Program-made: the position numbers and the translations under genes | Notes under the pieces: model-generated | Database searches by the model: none | Seen by the model: only the letters and a program-made list of their open reading frames with translations | What the model was told of the DNA's origin: nothing | Shown: positions 36,293 to 45,000 of the stretch, piece by piece | Position numbering within the stretch: the stretch's first letter is position 1 | Layout: every line of letters starts with the position of its first letter | Origin: Prevotella sp. | Lineage (GTDB): Bacteria; Bacteroidota; Bacteroidia; Bacteroidales; Bacteroidaceae | Length of the DNA: 64,000 bases | Direction of reading: 5' to 3' | Assembly: GCA_016291495.1 (NCBI GenBank) | Contig: JAEEXI010000009.1 | Span: 24,616-88,615, forward strand

Positions 36293-37882
36293 TCACTTTT
36301 TATCGTAGGCATGCAGGGGGTAGTCGGTGGTGAAATGAAGTCCGCGGCACTCCTTGCGCTCCAGTGCCCAGCGGGTAATCAGGTAACCGACGTTGATCAT
36401 GTTACGGAGTTCGCAGATGTCGCGACTGGCCTTTACGCGCTTGAAGAGGCGCTCGGTCTCTTCATAGAGCATGTCGAGGCGGTCCCAGGCACGGTGCAGA
36501 CGGAGGTCGCTGCGGACAATGCCCACGTAGTTTGACATGATCAGTGCCACTTCCTTGACGGACTGTGTGATGAGCACTTTCTCCTCGTTGGTCATGGTGC
36601 CTTCGTCGTTCCATTTCGGAACCTCCGGGTTGTAGTCGTATTCGTCAACGTGCTGCAACGAGTGTCTGGCGGCTGCGTCGGCATAGACCACTGCCTCGAT
36701 GAGTGAGTTGGAGGCCAGGCGGTTGCCGCCATGCAGACCGGTGCAGGAGCACTCGCCGAGGGCATAGAGGCGTTCGATGGACGACTGGCCGTTGAGGTCG
36801 ACCTTGATGCCGCCGCACATATAATGGGCGGCAGGTCGGACGGGGATGTAGTCCTGGGTGATGTCGATGCCCATCGACAGGCATTTCTGGTAGATGTTGG
36901 GGAAGTGATGGCGGGTCTCCTCGGCGGGTTTGTGGGTGACGTCGAGGCAGACATGGTCCAGACCGTGAATCTTCATCTCCTTGTCGATGGCACGGGCCAC
37001 GATGTCACGGGGTGCGAGCGAGAGGCGCTCGTCGTATTTCTGCATGAACTCCTCGCCGTTGGGCAGTTTCAGGATACCGCCATAGCCGCGCATGGCCTCC
37101 GTGATGAGGTAGGCGGGGTGCGTCTCGTTGGGGTTATGCAGTACGGTGGGGTGGAACTGCACGAACTCCATGTCGGCCACCGTGCCTTTGGCACGATAGA
37201 CCATGGCAATGCCGTCGCCTGTGGCAATGACGGGATTCGAGGTGGTGAGATAGACGGCACCGCAGCCACCGGTACACATCACCGTGATCTTGGCAAGATA
37301 GGTGTCGACTTTCTGTGTCTGGGGGTTCAGCACGTAGGCACCATAGCACTGGATATGCGGTGAACGGCGGGTCACGCGGACGCCCAGATGGTGCTGCGTG
37401 ATGATCTCAACGGCAAAGTGGTTTTCCTTGACATCAATGTCGGGGTGGTTGCGAACGGCCTCCATGAGTCCGCGCTGAATCTCTGCCCCGGTATCGTCGG
37501 CATGGTGCAGGATACGGAACTCGGAATGACCGCCCTCACGGTGCAGGTCAAACTGTCCGTCCTCTTTCCTGTCGAAGTTCACACCCCAGTTCACGAGTTC
37601 CTGTATCTGCTCAGGAGCGTTGCGTACCACCTGCTCCACGGCCTTGCGGTCGTTGATATAGTCGCCGGCGATGATGGTGTCGGCAATATGCTTGTCGAAG
37701 GTGTCCGCCTTCATATTCGTCACACTGGCAACGCCGCCCTGGGCAAACGAGGTGTTGGCCTCGTCCAATGATGTCTTGCAGATCATACACACCTTGCCTT
37801 TGTTGGCACGAGCCACCTTCAGGGCATAGCTCATACCTGCCACACCTGCTCCAATAACCAAGAAATCGTATTTGTAAACCAT
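36293..37882 (-). CDS. nadB: L-aspartate oxidase
   Basis: About 529 residues from the ATG at 37882 (MVYKYDFLVIGAGVAGMSYA); a longer frame upstream begins before the promoter box and is rejected. FAD enzyme that oxidises aspartate to iminoaspartate, the first step of NAD synthesis; part of the SdhA/NadB family. Motifs: GAGVAGMSYALK, ANTSFAQGGVASV, TGGCGAVYLTTSNP, EFVQFHPTVLHN, GLHGGNRLASNSLIEAVV. nadA and nadC are not nearby. First gene of the nadB-lplA-gcv run. Confidence 0.95.
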   Translation of the reverse strand: MVYKYDFLVIGAGVAGMSYALKVARANKGKVCMICKTSLDEANTSFAQGGVASVTNMKADTFDKHIADTIIAGDYINDRKAVEQVVRNAPEQIQELVNWGVNFDRKEDGQFDLHREGGHSEFRILHHADDTGAEIQRGLMEAVRNHPDIDVKENHFAVEIITQHHLGVRVTRRSPHIQCYGAYVLNPQTQKVDTYLAKITVMCTGGCGAVYLTTSNPVIATGDGIAMVYRAKGTVADMEFVQFHPTVLHNPNETHPAYLITEAMRGYGGILKLPNGEEFMQKYDERLSLAPRDIVARAIDKEMKIHGLDHVCLDVTHKPAEETRHHFPNIYQKCLSMGIDITQDYIPVRPAAHYMCGGIKVDLNGQSSIERLYALGECSCTGLHGGNRLASNSLIEAVVYADAAARHSLQHVDEYDYNPEVPKWNDEGTMTNEEKVLITQSVKEVALIMSNYVGIVRSDLRLHRAWDRLDMLYEETERLFKRVKASRDICELRNMINVGYLITRWALERKECRGLHFTTDYPLHAYDKK

Positions 37883-37902
37883 AGTAGTAGTAATTGATGA
37901 TG

Positions 37903-37910
37903 CAAAGATA
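37903..37910 (-). promoter_or_regulatory. Promoter -7 box TATCTTTG for nadB
   Basis: Consensus -7 box on the minus strand, 20 nt before the nadB start; divergent from the dacB box at 37985. Confidence 0.55.
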
Positions 37911-37984
37911 ATAAAAAGTTCATAATTCTTTGCAAGCAAAGCGAATAAATTCGATTACATCATGCTTAATTCATAATTATTTTA

Positions 37985-37992
37985 TAACTTTG
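37985..37992 (+). promoter_or_regulatory. Promoter -7 box TAACTTTG for dacB
   Basis: Exact consensus, only 10 nt before the dacB ATG, so the mRNA leader is a few nucleotides at most. Confidence 0.55.
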
Positions 37993-38002
37993 CCAGTAAA
38001 TT

Positions 38003-39223
38003 ATGAAAAGACTGAAGTATTTATTCTTAGGATTGGTATTGGCTTCCGTCGGTGTGATGGCACAGGCGGAGGAACGCGACACCCTTAGCGTAGATACTGT
38101 GGAAGTGGCATTGCCCTGGCCACAGAATATTCAATACCGATTGGATTCCCTCGTGAGTGACAAGATGTTTGAAACCTCGATAGTGGGTATGATCGTCTAC
38201 GACCTGACAGCCGACTCCGTCTTGTATAAAGTGAACGAACGACAGGCCATGCGCCCGGCATCCACCATGAAGCTCGTTACCGCCATCACGGCACTCGACC
38301 GGCTGGGCGGCTCCTACCAGTTCCGTACCCAACTCTATTATACGGGGGAGGTGAGAGACAGTATCCTCTATGGCGACCTTTATTGCGTGGGTGGCTTTGA
38401 CCCGGCTTTTAACAGTGACGACATGAAGGCCTTTGTGGAGAGCATCCAGCGTATGGGCGTGGATACCATCCGTGGACGGATTGTCGCCGACAGGTCGATG
38501 AAGGATGCCGACCTGTTGGGCGAGGGATGGTGCTGGGATGACGACAATCCGAAACTGTCGCCACTATCCCATGGTCGTGACATTGCTTTTCTGGAGCGTT
38601 TCGCCAAAGAACTCTCCGAAGCAGGAATCGTACTCGACAATATCCGACTCTCCGAAGGCAACCTGCCCAACGGTGCGTATATCCTCTGTAGCCGTTTTCA
38701 CACGATGGACCAAATATTGCAGCGTATGATGAAGGTCAGCGACAACTTCTATGCGGAGGCGATGTTCTACCAACTTGGTGCCGCCACCGGCCGTCGACCT
38801 GCGAAGGCCAAGGATGCCGCCGGTGTGGTCAAGCAACTCATCCAGAAAGTGGGCAACGGCAAGAATCCCTATCGCATCGCAGACGGCAGCGGACTGTCGT
38901 TGTATAACTATGTGACACCCGAACTGGAGATGCGTCTGCTACGCTATGCCTACCGTAACTCGTCGATCTATCAGCATCTGTTGCCCTCCCTCCCCATTGC
39001 AGGACGTGACGGTACGCTGAAGACACGCATGAAGGGAACTTTCGCAGAAGAGAACGTGAAAGCGAAGACGGGTACCGTGACAGGTATTTCTGCCCTAGCC
39101 GGTTATTGCACGTCGGCCAACGGACACCAACTTTGTTTCTCGATGATCAACCAAGGCATTATGAAGTCTGATCCAGGGCGCAACTTCCAGGACCGTGTCT
39201 GTAATGCCCTCTGCGCTCCCTAA
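38003..39223 (+). CDS. dacB: D-alanyl-D-alanine carboxypeptidase / endopeptidase (PBP4)
   Basis: 406 residues with a Sec signal peptide (MKRLKYLFLGLVLASVGVMAQA). Class C low-molecular-mass penicillin-binding protein: active-site ASTMK (Ser 87, Lys 90), SDN in KVSDNFYAEAM, KTG in KAKTGTVTG. Trims stem peptides and splits cross-links in peptidoglycan in the periplasm. Ends 8 bp from the end of the response-regulator gene on the other strand. Confidence 0.93.
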   Translation: MKRLKYLFLGLVLASVGVMAQAEERDTLSVDTVEVALPWPQNIQYRLDSLVSDKMFETSIVGMIVYDLTADSVLYKVNERQAMRPASTMKLVTAITALDRLGGSYQFRTQLYYTGEVRDSILYGDLYCVGGFDPAFNSDDMKAFVESIQRMGVDTIRGRIVADRSMKDADLLGEGWCWDDDNPKLSPLSHGRDIAFLERFAKELSEAGIVLDNIRLSEGNLPNGAYILCSRFHTMDQILQRMMKVSDNFYAEAMFYQLGAATGRRPAKAKDAAGVVKQLIQKVGNGKNPYRIADGSGLSLYNYVTPELEMRLLRYAYRNSSIYQHLLPSLPIAGRDGTLKTRMKGTFAEENVKAKTGTVTGISALAGYCTSANGHQLCFSMINQGIMKSDPGRNFQDRVCNALCAP

Positions 39224-39231
39224 GACAATAC

Positions 39232-39957
39232 TTATCGTTCTGAGCAGTAACGTTCAAAATCTTCACGATAGGCTTCGGTGACACGGATGATCTCATCACC
39301 AATATAGACGCACATATTACGGTCAACCGTTCTTATCTTGTCCAAGCGGACAATATAGGAGCGGTTGATGCGCATAAAGGTATCTTGGGGCAGGGCGTCC
39401 TCAACGGCCTTCATCGTCATGTGGGTGGTCCAAGGCTGGCGTTCACCCTCTATGTGAAAGCGCACATAGTCTTTCATCCCTTCCACATAAATGATACGGT
39501 CGAAGCTAATCTGGCGCAACTCCCCGTCCACTCGGATAAACATTGTCTCCCTTCTCTCATTTCTCGACTCCACCCTCTCTTCTTGCACCTCGGTTCGCTT
39601 AAACCACTGTTCTGCCTTCTCCACAGCAGCAATGAACTTATTGTAGCGGATGGGCTTCAACAGGAAATCGATAGCACTGACCTCGTAGCTTTCAAAGGCA
39701 TATTCCTTGAAAGCGGTGGTGAAGATAACCTTAGTACCTTCTGGCAGCATATGTGAGAGTTCCATCCCATTGAGGTCGGGCATCTGAATATCCATGAAGG
39801 CAAGGTTGACAGGATGCTCCTTTAACCATGCAAGTGCCTCAACAGAGTCCGTAAAGGAATGCTCCAGTTGGAGTTGGGGTGTCTTGGCGACAAACGACTC
39901 CAACAACTTGACGGCAAGAGGCTCGTCATCGACGATGATGCAGGTGATAATACTCAT
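39232..39957 (-). CDS. LytTR-family response regulator
   Basis: 241 residues: receiver domain (about 1-120; phospho-Asp 56 in FMDIQMPDLNG, DD at 10-11, Lys in LLKPI) and a LytTR DNA-binding domain (about 148-238; FIRVDGELRQISFDRIIYVEG, TFMRINRSYIVRL). The linker between them carries an acidic/arginine insert (EERVESRNERRE) encoded by a 7-nt-period repeat. Its ATG overlaps the start region of the kinase gene's stop (ATGA). LytTR regulators bind paired direct repeats; a candidate pair is upstream of the GH5 gene. Confidence 0.92.
   Translation of the reverse strand: MSIITCIIVDDEPLAVKLLESFVAKTPQLQLEHSFTDSVEALAWLKEHPVNLAFMDIQMPDLNGMELSHMLPEGTKVIFTTAFKEYAFESYEVSAIDFLLKPIRYNKFIAAVEKAEQWFKRTEVQEERVESRNERRETMFIRVDGELRQISFDRIIYVEGMKDYVRFHIEGERQPWTTHMTMKAVEDALPQDTFMRINRSYIVRLDKIRTVDRNMCVYIGDEIIRVTEAYREDFERYCSER
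39545..39590 (-). repeat. Heptanucleotide repeat inside response-regulator gene
   Basis: Plus strand reads GTCTCCC-TTCTCTC-ATTTCTC-GACTCCA-CCCTCTC-TTCTTGC, 7-nt steps; translated as the EERVESRNERRE linker. Confidence 0.65.
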
Positions 39958-41072
39958 AGTTGGATCGTAATCTTTACATGGTAAATATTATCGTTGACAG
40001 ACTGTTCCCAAGTATAACGGTCGTGGTAGATGAGATTGAGACGACGCTTGGTGTTCTCTATACCGATGCCAGAACCACTACGGTCTGCATCATCCTTGGG
40101 ATAATTCGTGTTGTCACAGGAAAAAACGATCTGATGGTCTTTCTGTTCCAGATGGATGTCAATCATCGAATGACGACTGCTACTCACACCATGTTTGAAG
40201 GCGTTCTCGACGAGAGAGATAAACAGCAGGGGCGCAATCTCCACATCTTGTTGGACGTCGAACGTGGTCTTCACCTCCGTCTTCTCATTGCAGCGCAGTT
40301 TCATCAGAGCGATATAGTTGCGCATGAACTCCACTTCACCACTGACGGGCACCGTCTTCTTATTGGTCTCGTACATCGCATAGCGCAGCAGGTCTGAGAG
40401 TTGGGCGATGGCATCCTGGGCGGCATCAGGGGCTATCTGCGTGAGGCTTGAAATGTTGTTCAACGTATTAAAGAGGAAGTGGGGGTTGATCTGGTTCTTC
40501 AACCATGCCAGTTCTGCCTCCGTATTCTTCGCCTTCTCTTCTTTCAGTTGCTGCCTGATCTGACGAGTGCGGATAAAGTGGCGGATACCGATGGAAATGC
40601 CAGCCACGATGCAGTTGAGCATTAGGAACATGAACACACCCGAGAAGAAACCGATCCACATGTTAGGCGACATCTCTGGCATATTGGGGATACTGTCGCG
40701 ATTGAACCATAGCATGAAGAACTTGATATTCAGCAACGGGATCGTTATCAGGTTACACAGAGCGAAGAGCCAGTAGCGTGTCCGATTGGTCAGTTTATTG
40801 TAGACGCGGAAAGTACGAGATTCCTTTTCGTTGATGTAAAACAGCAGAGGGCCGAACACGTAGAAGTTGATGAAATAAATGCAGAACGGTGACATGAAGA
40901 TGCCCCACACAACGTTGAGGGAAGTTTTGGCAGCCTCAAAGTCCAGCGTACTGAGCCATGTCGCCACGGGGAGTGCCAGCATGATGATGGCCCACACGGC
41001 AACCTGCGCCAGCCACAGCGTTAGGTGACTTCCTCCCATTGCCTCATAAAGATCATTCAAAAAATCTTTCAT
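39954..41072 (-). CDS. LytS/YehU-type membrane histidine kinase
   Basis: 372 residues. Four hydrophobic segments in the first about 170 residues, then a His_kinase-type region with the phospho-acceptor in NQINPHFLFNTLNNI (about 210-225) and a HATPase domain (LVENAFKHGVSS, GSGIGIENTKRRL). No large extracellular domain. Partner of the LytTR regulator. A -7 box lies only 8 nt from its ATG, so the mRNA is essentially leaderless. Confidence 0.9.
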   Translation of the reverse strand: MKDFLNDLYEAMGGSHLTLWLAQVAVWAIIMLALPVATWLSTLDFEAAKTSLNVVWGIFMSPFCIYFINFYVFGPLLFYINEKESRTFRVYNKLTNRTRYWLFALCNLITIPLLNIKFFMLWFNRDSIPNMPEMSPNMWIGFFSGVFMFLMLNCIVAGISIGIRHFIRTRQIRQQLKEEKAKNTEAELAWLKNQINPHFLFNTLNNISSLTQIAPDAAQDAIAQLSDLLRYAMYETNKKTVPVSGEVEFMRNYIALMKLRCNEKTEVKTTFDVQQDVEIAPLLFISLVENAFKHGVSSSRHSMIDIHLEQKDHQIVFSCDNTNYPKDDADRSGSGIGIENTKRRLNLIYHDRYTWEQSVNDNIYHVKITIQL

Positions 41073-41079
41073 ACGACTG

Positions 41080-41087
41080 CAAAATTA
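41080..41087 (-). promoter_or_regulatory. Promoter -7 box TAATTTTG for the kinase operon
   Basis: Minus-strand TAnnTTTG with a TTTG -33 box 20 nt further upstream inside the preceding terminator's T run; seven nt separate the -7 box from the ATG. Confidence 0.6.
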
Positions 41088-41101
41088 AGTAATCTTTTTG
41101 A

Positions 41102-41142
41102 GAAAAACAAATCTCTCCTGCATTATCTCAACACAGGAGAGA
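41102..41142 (-). terminator. Rho-independent terminator of the outer-membrane protein gene
   Basis: Minus strand: TCTCTCCTG / CAGGAGAGA stem, 13-nt loop, then TTTGTTTTT. The T run doubles as the -33 region of the kinase promoter. Confidence 0.75.
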
Positions 41143-41152
41143 CTGATGGATT

Positions 41153-43624
41153 TTACTGTGGAATACTGCTACCTGTATTGCCGGAACCCATACTGTTGAT
41201 GGTCTCTCCCTGCGACTGCTGCTCGATGAAGTCGTTCTGTACACGGCTTACATGCTGTTGGGTACGCATCTTGGAGTTGCCGAAGGTATAGCTGACGGTG
41301 AATGTCATACCGTAGATGGGAACTTTGATCTTGTTGTAGCTAGTGAAGTTGTTGCCTCGACTTGAAGTCTCAATATTCAGACAACCGCCCTTGTTTAGTC
41401 CCATGACACCCGATATACTCAAGTTCAGCTTGTCGTTGAACAGTGATTTCGACAGACTGGCTGTCAGCAAGTTGAACCCGCCGCTCCATCCTTGCAGGGT
41501 ATAACTCTTGGTGGAGGTGATGAGAAAAGTGCTGAGTTTCAGATTCCAGGGTAGTGTCTGCTGTAAACCGGCCATGATGTTGGCTGTCCATCCACTGTTG
41601 CTTTGTTCAAGAGCATCGCTATGCAGATCGGTATAATTCAGACTACCATTAAAGAATAGACGAGTGTTCTTGGTCATTAAATAGTTCACATAGGCGTTCA
41701 GTCCCGTCTGATGGCTCTTGACGACATTGCCATAGGTGGTGTTCAGGAGATTATTGCTGTCGTAGAAGCTATACTGTGAGATGCCGTTGTCAGTGAAGTT
41801 GTGGTGCAGGTTGAGGTTAACCATCAGTTTTGATGTAAACAGATTATAAACTAGTGACAGGTTGTGAGCCTTCTCTACGTCAAGGTCGGGATTACCGTAA
41901 GTCAGGGCGATGGGGTTGGTCTTGTCGACATACGGGTTCAGGTAGGAGATACCGGGACGCGAGATGCGCATATTGTAGGTCAGGCCGATGTTGCTGCCCT
42001 GTGAGAGGGTGTACTGCAGGTTGACGGTGGGTACCAGATTGCCGTAGCTGGTCTTGAAATCCTCTCCATTGCCTAAGTGGTACTCCACATCCTGCCAGGT
42101 ATATTCGTAACGTACACCAGCCTTTACACCAAACTTCTTGAAGTTGCCGGCATACTCACCGTAGCCAGCAAGAATGGAGTTCTTGTATTCATACTCGCTG
42201 CTGGAAGTGGGGTCGTAGACATCACTCAGATAGTATTTGGCATCAGAAGTGGCATCATGGAGCTGCAGTTTGCTGCCAAGGCTCAACGTGTGTCCCGTGC
42301 CAAGAGGCATGGTATAGTCAAGTTGGAAGGTATGGTTGGTCGTCTTGTCTTTGTTTTCAGAATATCGGTTTGTCAGGTCGATGTACGTTGAGGTGGTACC
42401 GAAGTTATTGGTCATCTCTGTGGTGGCAGGGCTGTAGTTCAACTGATAGGTGAAACCCAATGAATGGGTGTGCTCATTGTTGAAGAAACGCTGATAGTCA
42501 AGACTGCCACTGAACGACGTGCGTTTGTTTTTCATGTCGGTGGTGCTGCCATAACTGAAACTATCACCATAGGACAATCCGTTTATTGTCGTGAATGTCG
42601 AGCCGTTGGTCTTCATATTCATGGTGTTCACGGAGATATTGGCATTCAGTATGCTCATGGAGTCGAGCTGATAGCCCAGGCTCAGACTACCCATGGTGAA
42701 CGGTGTCTTCAGGTTATTGTCGGAAGTCAGAATCTGGGAGGAACCGTTATCCTGAATCTGTTCCATCTCTGTCGTTGTGTTGCCAGGCTTGTTGTAACTG
42801 GTCATCACGTTGACGCTGTATGATAGTTTGCCTTGCTGTCCATTCAGAAACACGCTCCCTCCTAACTGTTTATTACCGGCAGATGCACGCACGGTACCGT
42901 TGTAGCCGTTCACACTCTGGGCTGCCTGTGGATTTTGTTTATTCATGACGATGTTCAGAACACCGGCAGCTCCCTCTGCATCGTACTTGGCACCGGGGTT
43001 GGTAATCACCTCAATACTCTTGACCGCTGAGGCTGGCATGCTCTTGAATACCATCGAGGGATTCGACGAGAACATCACGTTAGGCATACCGTCTACATAT
43101 ACCTTAAACGAGGAAGAGCCGTTGACGCTGATGTTATCTTGTCCGTCGACGGTTACCATAGGCACTTTGCGCAGCATGTCGAGTACGGTATTCGACTTGG
43201 AGTCCTCATCCTCAGCAACATTGTAGCTCATCTTGTCTACCTCCATCTTGACCAGAGGCTTCTGGGCTACGATCTCCACGCCCTGTAACATCTGGGCATC
43301 CTCGCTAATCAGGATGGTGCCTAGGTCAATGGTCTGTTCTTTTCCCAAGGTGATCTCGCGGATGGCATCCCGTTTTCCGACACTGCTCATCTGAACGATA
43401 TACTTTCCGCTACCATTGACTTCCTGACGGAAACGTCCATCTATGTCTGTCAGACCCATGCTGACAGCCTTCTCTTTTTTTTCAGCCTTGATGATACGGA
43501 CGGTGGCATAGGGCTCAGCCTCTTGGAGTGTGGAGTCAACGAGTACACCTGTTACGATTGTCTTTTGTGCCATTGCCAGTGTGGCGATGAAACTCATCAT
43601 GATGGCGAAGATTGCTTTTTTCAT
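41153..43624 (-). CDS. TonB-receptor-like outer-membrane beta-barrel protein
   Basis: 823 residues with a Sec signal peptide (MKKAIFAIMMSFIATLAMAQ). An N-terminal carboxypeptidase-regulatory-like domain (about 22-105), a TonB plug-like domain (about 125-235; SNTVLDMLRKVPMVTVDGQDN, SIEVITNPGAKYDAEGAAGVLNI), then a beta-barrel (OMP_b-brl_3 type; YTFGNSKMRTQ at the end). It lacks the SusC signature and has no SusD partner. Substrate unknown. Divergent from the GH5 cellulase, sharing the intergenic region with paired repeats that may bind the LytTR regulator. Confidence 0.85.
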   Translation of the reverse strand: MKKAIFAIMMSFIATLAMAQKTIVTGVLVDSTLQEAEPYATVRIIKAEKKEKAVSMGLTDIDGRFRQEVNGSGKYIVQMSSVGKRDAIREITLGKEQTIDLGTILISEDAQMLQGVEIVAQKPLVKMEVDKMSYNVAEDEDSKSNTVLDMLRKVPMVTVDGQDNISVNGSSSFKVYVDGMPNVMFSSNPSMVFKSMPASAVKSIEVITNPGAKYDAEGAAGVLNIVMNKQNPQAAQSVNGYNGTVRASAGNKQLGGSVFLNGQQGKLSYSVNVMTSYNKPGNTTTEMEQIQDNGSSQILTSDNNLKTPFTMGSLSLGYQLDSMSILNANISVNTMNMKTNGSTFTTINGLSYGDSFSYGSTTDMKNKRTSFSGSLDYQRFFNNEHTHSLGFTYQLNYSPATTEMTNNFGTTSTYIDLTNRYSENKDKTTNHTFQLDYTMPLGTGHTLSLGSKLQLHDATSDAKYYLSDVYDPTSSSEYEYKNSILAGYGEYAGNFKKFGVKAGVRYEYTWQDVEYHLGNGEDFKTSYGNLVPTVNLQYTLSQGSNIGLTYNMRISRPGISYLNPYVDKTNPIALTYGNPDLDVEKAHNLSLVYNLFTSKLMVNLNLHHNFTDNGISQYSFYDSNNLLNTTYGNVVKSHQTGLNAYVNYLMTKNTRLFFNGSLNYTDLHSDALEQSNSGWTANIMAGLQQTLPWNLKLSTFLITSTKSYTLQGWSGGFNLLTASLSKSLFNDKLNLSISGVMGLNKGGCLNIETSSRGNNFTSYNKIKVPIYGMTFTVSYTFGNSKMRTQQHVSRVQNDFIEQQSQGETINSMGSGNTGSSIPQ

Positions 43625-43657
43625 ATTCTTTTTGCTTTTTGTTTATTATTTCTGCCG

Positions 43658-43665
43658 CAAAGGTA
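43658..43665 (-). promoter_or_regulatory. Promoter -7 box TACCTTTG for the outer-membrane protein gene
   Basis: Exact minus-strand consensus 34 nt upstream of the start codon. Confidence 0.6.
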
Positions 43666-43692
43666 GGTCGAAAAATGATATGCTCCAAGTCG

Positions 43693-43727
43693 CTTTCGAC
43701 GAAATTACCCCCGTCTTTCGACGAAAT
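43693..43727. promoter_or_regulatory. Paired CTTTCGACGAAAT direct repeats
   Basis: The 13-bp sequence CTTTCGACGAAAT occurs at 43693-43705 and 43715-43727, 22 bp apart, between the two divergent promoters. Each copy is nearly palindromic (TTTCG-A-CGAAA). A direct-repeat pair two helical turns apart is the usual architecture of LytTR binding sites. Confidence 0.65.
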
Positions 43728-43742
43728 ATGCGAAAAAAGTAG

Positions 43743-43750
43743 TACCTTTG
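43743..43750 (+). promoter_or_regulatory. Promoter -7 box TACCTTTG for GH5 gene
   Basis: Exact TAnnTTTG, 50 nt upstream of the ATG and 15 nt after the second CTTTCGACGAAAT copy. Confidence 0.6.
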
Positions 43751-43800
43751 CACAGACATAACTCACGCATCACGATACTTGCATAATAGAAAAGAACATT

Positions 43801-45000
43801 ATGAAGAAAGTTTTTCTTTTTTTGATGACTGCCTTGGCATGGAATGCCCATGCACAGTCAGCCATGGAATTGACAGCCGCCGAAGTTGCCGCTAAGATGA
43901 TACCGGGATGGAACCTTGGCAATACCTTGGAGGCAGGTGATAATACTCATAACTTTACCAATAAAGGAGGATTGGATGCAGAGACTGCCTGGCAGGATAC
44001 TCGTACCACTCAGGAAATCATCAATTACGTTCGCTCACAGGGTTTCCGTTCTATCCGTATTCCTTGTGCATGGGTGATGGGACACATCTCCGATCCTGTC
44101 AGTAATACGATAGATTCGGCGTGGATGGCACGCGTGAAAGAGATTGTAGACTATTCCCTGAAAGCAGGACTTTATGTCGTGATCAACCAGCACTGGGATG
44201 GTGGATGGCTGGAAAACAATATCGACAAGACGGGTACTGCCAGGACAAACAATATGGCGATTCTTCAGAGATGCTGGGAACAGATTGCCGAGACGTTCAA
44301 GGATTACGATGAACGGCTGCTCTTCGCCGGTCTTAACGAACCCAACTCAGAAGACAATCCCAAGGACACTACGATACAGAACCTGATAGACTATGAACAG
44401 AAATTCATCGATGTGGTGAGAGCTTCCGGGGGGAATAACGCCAAACGTGTACTCATTGTGCAGGGACCAAGCACGAACATCGACAAGACTTGTCAGTACA
44501 TGGCAGGAAAGATGCCGACCGACCCGGCAGGGCGACTGATGGTTGAGGTACACTATTATGCCCCTTGGAACTTCTGGGGAATGGAAAAGGACGAGTCGTG
44601 GGGCAATATGTTCTACTACTGGGGAACGGAAAACCATGTCTGTGGCTCCAAGCATAATGCAACCCATGGCGAAGAGGACTATATGGAGGAACAGCTCGAG
44701 AAGATGCGTACTCAGTTTGCTGAGAAAGGCATCCCCGTATATATCGGTGAGTTCGGTGCCAACTGGCGTACGATAACGGGTGCCTACGAGCGTCAGGAAA
44801 AACATGACAGCAGTCTTCAGTACCATTATAAGACTTTCATGAAGAAGTGTATCCAGAAAGGACTGGTTCCGGTCATCTGGGATACGAACTATCGTGGAAT
44901 GCCTTCCATGACAATCATTAATCGGAAAGACCTGAATATCTATAATGAGTATATGATGAAGGGGCTTCGTGAAGCTATGGAGGAGGCTGTTGTCAGATGA
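43801..45000 (+). CDS. GH5 endoglucanase-like cellulase
   Basis: 399 residues with a Sec signal peptide (MKKVFLFLMTALAWNAHAQ). Glycoside hydrolase family 5: WNLGNTLEA (about 37-45), FRSIRIPCAWV, INQHWDGGW, catalytic acid/base in FAGLNEPN (Glu about 180), nucleophile in YIGEFGA (Glu about 317). Hydrolyses beta-1,4 glucans or related mannans and glucomannans in the periplasm or outside. No binding module. Its stop codon overlaps the mutY start (ATGA). Confidence 0.92.
   Translation: MKKVFLFLMTALAWNAHAQSAMELTAAEVAAKMIPGWNLGNTLEAGDNTHNFTNKGGLDAETAWQDTRTTQEIINYVRSQGFRSIRIPCAWVMGHISDPVSNTIDSAWMARVKEIVDYSLKAGLYVVINQHWDGGWLENNIDKTGTARTNNMAILQRCWEQIAETFKDYDERLLFAGLNEPNSEDNPKDTTIQNLIDYEQKFIDVVRASGGNNAKRVLIVQGPSTNIDKTCQYMAGKMPTDPAGRLMVEVHYYAPWNFWGMEKDESWGNMFYYWGTENHVCGSKHNATHGEEDYMEEQLEKMRTQFAEKGIPVYIGEFGANWRTITGAYERQEKHDSSLQYHYKTFMKKCIQKGLVPVIWDTNYRGMPSMTIINRKDLNIYNEYMMKGLREAMEEAVVR

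Noticed and set aside
41153..43624. SusC-type glycan receptor
   Set aside because: No SusD partner and no SusC signature; the barrel is of the generic outer-membrane type.
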